This document shows, in pieces, positions 6,664 through 7,263 of a stretch of 7,263 nt of DNA. The notes under the pieces are model-generated. The model had not been told where the DNA came from. It was given only the letters and a program-made list of their open reading frames with translations, and did no database searches. Made by a program: the position numbers and the translations under genes. Location: positions 1 to 7,263 of the forward strand of contig WRJV01000213.1 in the NCBI GenBank assembly GCA_009778415.1. The letters are read 5' to 3'. Source of the stretch: Clostridiales bacterium. Its GTDB lineage: Bacteria > Bacillota > Clostridia > Peptostreptococcales > Anaerovoracaceae. How positions within the stretch are numbered: position 1 is the first letter of the stretch; every line of letters begins with the position of its first letter.

Positions 6664-6776
6664 CGTAAGAGTACGCAACGAATTATTATTACCCGCCAAT
6701 CATAACGCCCACTTTCACCATTGTACATTTTCAATTGCGATTTTTGTCCCGGTGTCGCTAAGACTTGAAATAATTG
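6664..6776. other. Non-coding gap with a small hairpin
   Basis: No gene is supported. The only structure is GCGTA-AGAG-TACGC (6664-6677), beginning directly after the lipoprotein stop, a five-pair hairpin with a tetraloop. It is followed by AT-rich sequence without a T run, so a terminator role is weak. Confidence 0.35.
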
Positions 6777-6806
6777 TTGACATCAGCACGCTGTATATAG
6801 TAATAT
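6777..6806 (+). promoter_or_regulatory. Promoter of plus-strand small RNA, copy A
   Basis: A consensus -35 TTGACA (6777-6782), an 18-bp spacer and TAATAT (6801-6806, 4 of 6). The predicted start falls at the first bases of the 136-bp repeat (about 6813). Copy B has the same arrangement, which supports it. Confidence 0.5.
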
Positions 6807-6807
6807 C

Positions 6808-6842
6808 AAACAAAGAGGCGCTGCCGGCAAACGGTCAGCCCC
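6808..6842 (-). terminator. Putative minus-strand terminator, copy A
   Basis: On the minus strand the GC-rich hairpin at 6842-6817 (arms GCTG and CCG paired with CGG and CAGC, one bulged base, loop of a few nucleotides) is followed by TCTTTGTTTGA. This would end a transcript from the minus-strand promoter at 7022-7050. The U tract is interrupted, so strength is uncertain. The same hairpin is the 5' stem-loop of the plus-strand RNA. Confidence 0.4.
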
Positions 6843-6899
6843 TGTTGGTTGAGGAACAACCGCATCGGTGCTAATTATGATGGCGGTTGTTTCTTGTTT
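6812..6899 (+). ncRNA. Putative structured small RNA, copy A
   Basis: About 88 nt, from the predicted start to the T-rich end. It can fold into a 5' hairpin (6817-6842), a small hairpin GGTTG-AGGAA-CAACC (6847-6861) and a 3' terminator hairpin (6855-6891). The last two share CAACC, so they exclude each other. It contains no convincing ORF on this strand. It is antisense to the end of the minus-strand ORF and its 3' region, as antitoxin RNAs of type I systems are. Existence is supported by promoter, terminator and the second copy; function is inference. Confidence 0.5.
6855..6899 (+). terminator. Terminator of small RNA, copy A
   Basis: AACAACCGCATC (6855-6866) pairs with GATGGCGGTTGTT (6879-6891), 12 pairs with one bulged G, followed by TCTTGTTT. 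The T tract is imperfect. The hairpin also lies over the last codons of the opposite-strand ORF. Confidence 0.5.
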
Positions 6900-6933
6900 G
6901 CAAGCTTATTAAGAAGCTTATGAATTTGATCAC
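6871..6933 (-). CDS. Possible 20-aa hydrophobic peptide (toxin-like), copy A
   Basis: GTG at 6933 to TAG at 6871. The peptide has a hydrophobic half (IKFISFLISL, residues 2-11) and a basic, polar tail ending in RNNRHHN. The start overlaps the stop of a 12-codon upstream ORF as GTGA, which suggests translational coupling; the GTG has no good ribosome binding site of its own. In copy B the frame also ends cleanly, but with Lys-TAA instead of Asn-TAG, while the other frame considered loses its stop. Short hydrophobic peptides with basic ends opposite an antisense RNA are typical type I toxins. At 20 aa it is shorter than most, so it could be a decayed toxin or non-coding. Confidence 0.3.
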   Translation of the reverse strand: MIKFISFLISLQTRNNRHHN

Positions 6934-6968
6934 CAAGTCAAGAACGCATACCCCCTTTCCGGGGGCAA
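6930..6968 (-). CDS. Possible 12-aa leader peptide
   Basis: TTG at 6968 to TGA at 6930, giving MPPERGYAFLTW. It has the best ribosome binding site in the transcript, AAGGAGGG (6980-6973), with four bases to the TTG. Its stop overlaps the GTG of the downstream hydrophobic ORF. A leader ORF coupled to a toxin ORF is known from hok/mok-type systems; here it is only a reading of the sequence. Confidence 0.25.
   Translation of the reverse strand: MPPERGYAFLTW
6951..6965 (-). promoter_or_regulatory. C5/G5 hairpin over second ribosome-binding-like sequence
   Basis: CCCCC-GGAAA-GGGGG on the minus strand, a five-pair GC stem with a purine loop. The 3' arm is part of AAAGGGGG just before an ATG that opens only a three-codon frame. 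Formed in the mRNA, it would hide that sequence and slow initiation downstream. Confidence 0.45.
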
Positions 6969-6970
6969 GA

Positions 6971-6990
6971 AACCCTCCTTTTCAGGGGTT
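6971..6990 (-). promoter_or_regulatory. Hairpin masking the leader ribosome binding site
   Basis: The minus strand reads AACCC, CTGAAAAGGA, GGGTT: outer arms pair perfectly over five bases and the inner CCT can pair with AGG. The ribosome binding site AAGGAGGG lies in the 3' half, so folding would reduce its access. Such masking is usual in type I toxin mRNAs. Confidence 0.4.
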
Positions 6991-7021
6991 AACGCCTGCC
7001 GTTTCGGCAACGCTATACTAT

Positions 7022-7050
7022 ATTATAACATTAATGGCATAATATGTCAA
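7022..7050 (-). promoter_or_regulatory. Exact-consensus minus-strand promoter
   Basis: On the minus strand TTGACA (7050-7045), exactly 17 bp, and TATAAT (7027-7022) match the sigma-70/sigma-A consensus at 12 of 12 positions. The predicted start is near 7015. The only things downstream on that strand are the leader hairpins, the two tiny ORFs and the complement of copy A. Strong constitutive transcription of this small locus is expected. Confidence 0.75.
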
Positions 7051-7093
7051 ATAATTCCTCTGCCACGTCTATTGCTCAGTAAGCAAAAAAAGT

Positions 7094-7122
7094 TTGACAT
7101 CAGGATCAGGATATAGTATCTT
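7094..7122 (+). promoter_or_regulatory. Promoter of plus-strand small RNA, copy B
   Basis: TTGACA (7094-7099), 17-bp spacer, TATCTT (7117-7122, 4 of 6). The -10 ends the same distance before the repeat as in copy A. The spacer has diverged from copy A while the -35 is kept exactly. Confidence 0.5.
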
Positions 7123-7127
7123 TATAT

Positions 7128-7215
7128 AAAGAGGCGCTGCCGGCAAACGGTCAGCCCCTGTTGGTTGAGAAACAACCGCATCGGGTTTATTTGTGATGGC
7201 GGTTGTTTCTTGTTT
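7128..7215 (+). ncRNA. Putative structured small RNA, copy B
   Basis: Same stems as copy A: 5' hairpin (7133-7158), GGTTG-AGAAA-CAACC (7163-7177) and terminator hairpin (7171-7207) followed by TCTTGTTT. The middle-hairpin loop has one change and the terminator loop five. Function by analogy with copy A. Confidence 0.5.
7171..7215 (+). terminator. Terminator of small RNA, copy B
   Basis: Same 12-pair hairpin with one bulged G and the same TCTTGTTT tail as copy A; only the loop sequence differs, at five positions. Confidence 0.5.
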
Positions 7216-7249
7216 GCAAGCTTATTAAGAAGCTTATGAATTTGATCAC
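7187..7249 (-). CDS. Possible 20-aa hydrophobic peptide, copy B
   Basis: GTG at 7249 to TAA at 7187. It is identical to the copy A peptide except that the last residue is Lys instead of Asn, and it ends with TAA rather than TAG. The GTGA overlap with an upstream frame is kept (7246-7249), but the upstream leader is beyond the window. Same doubts as copy A. Confidence 0.28.
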   Translation of the reverse strand: MIKFISFLISLQTRNNRHHK

Positions 7250-7263
7250 CAAGTCAAGAACGC

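Larger units (their letters stand above)
6812..6947. repeat. 136-bp tandem unit, copy A
   Basis: Matches 7128-7263 without gaps at 130 of 136 positions, offset 316 bp. Differences are at 6854 and at five sites in 6869-6877. Both are in predicted hairpin loops; every stem is identical. It contains AAGCTT twice within a near-palindrome (6902-6919, 16 of 18 symmetric). Confidence 0.95.
7128..7263. repeat. 136-bp tandem unit, copy B (reaches window end)
   Basis: Second copy in the same orientation, 316 bp after copy A. It is identical up to the last base of the window, so the repeat probably continues and its minus-strand promoter and leader would lie outside. Confidence 0.95.

Noticed and set aside
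6664..6677. Terminator for the lipoprotein gene
   Set aside because: The stem is only five pairs and is followed by mixed A/T sequence without a T tract.
6875..6945. Alternative minus-strand frame ending in KLANKKQPPS
   Set aside because: In copy B the stop of this frame is lost and it has no usable start, whereas the frame ending in RNNRHHN/K stops at the same place in both copies.
6812..7263. Insertion sequence or transposon ends
   Set aside because: No transposase is encoded, there are no terminal inverted repeats around the units, and the promoter/terminator arrangement explains the repeat better.

Overview
The window looks like chromosomal DNA of an anaerobic, low-to-mid GC Gram-positive (Clostridia-type) bacterium. 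The evidence is strong AGGAGG-type ribosome binding sites, two confident TTG starts, an oxygen-sensitive clostridial-style hybrid cluster protein with a CRP/FNR-type regulator of clostridial type, a lipoprotein signal, and small hydrophobic-peptide/antisense-RNA style loci. No species can be named from the sequence alone.

Layout. (1) Bases 1-909 hold the 3' part of an ABC-2 type transporter permease whose start lies outside the window. (2) Bases 922-2674 hold a well-formed promoter and a monocistronic gene for an AlbA_2 (Schlafen AAA_4-like) plus ATPase-fold plus winged-helix protein. Its stop codon lies inside the first of two 49-bp palindromic repeats (2670-2718 and 2767-2815) that fill the gap to the convergent hcp gene. 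(3) Bases 2838-5085, minus strand, are a two-gene operon: a 4Fe-4S protein followed by hydroxylamine reductase / hybrid cluster protein Hcp. (4) Bases 5177-5830, divergent from that operon, encode a CRP/FNR-family regulator that fits HcpR. The 90-bp intergenic region carries a 14-bp dyad (5149-5162) centred at -41.5 from the start site predicted for the Fe-S/hcp operon, and a 10-bp palindrome that offers a -10 element to both strands. Together these form a compact nitrosative-stress module: sensor-regulator, redox partner and Hcp. (5) Bases 5878-6663 encode an unrecognised, AT-rich putative lipoprotein. (6) Bases 6664-7263 have no conventional gene but are highly structured. They contain two tandem copies, 316 bp apart, of a 136-bp unit with 6 differences, all in predicted hairpin loops. 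Each copy has a plus-strand promoter with a consensus -35 box driving a short terminated RNA. Opposite copy A is a minus-strand promoter that matches TTGACA-N17-TATAAT exactly, a leader with two hairpins over ribosome-binding sequences, and a 12-codon ORF overlapping (GTGA) a 20-aa hydrophobic ORF. This resembles a type I toxin-antitoxin (small hydrophobic peptide plus antisense RNA) locus in tandem; that reading is inference.

The most interesting parts are the tandem small-RNA locus at the right end, the 49-bp repeats between the convergent genes, and the regulatory geometry between hcpR and the Fe-S/hcp operon.
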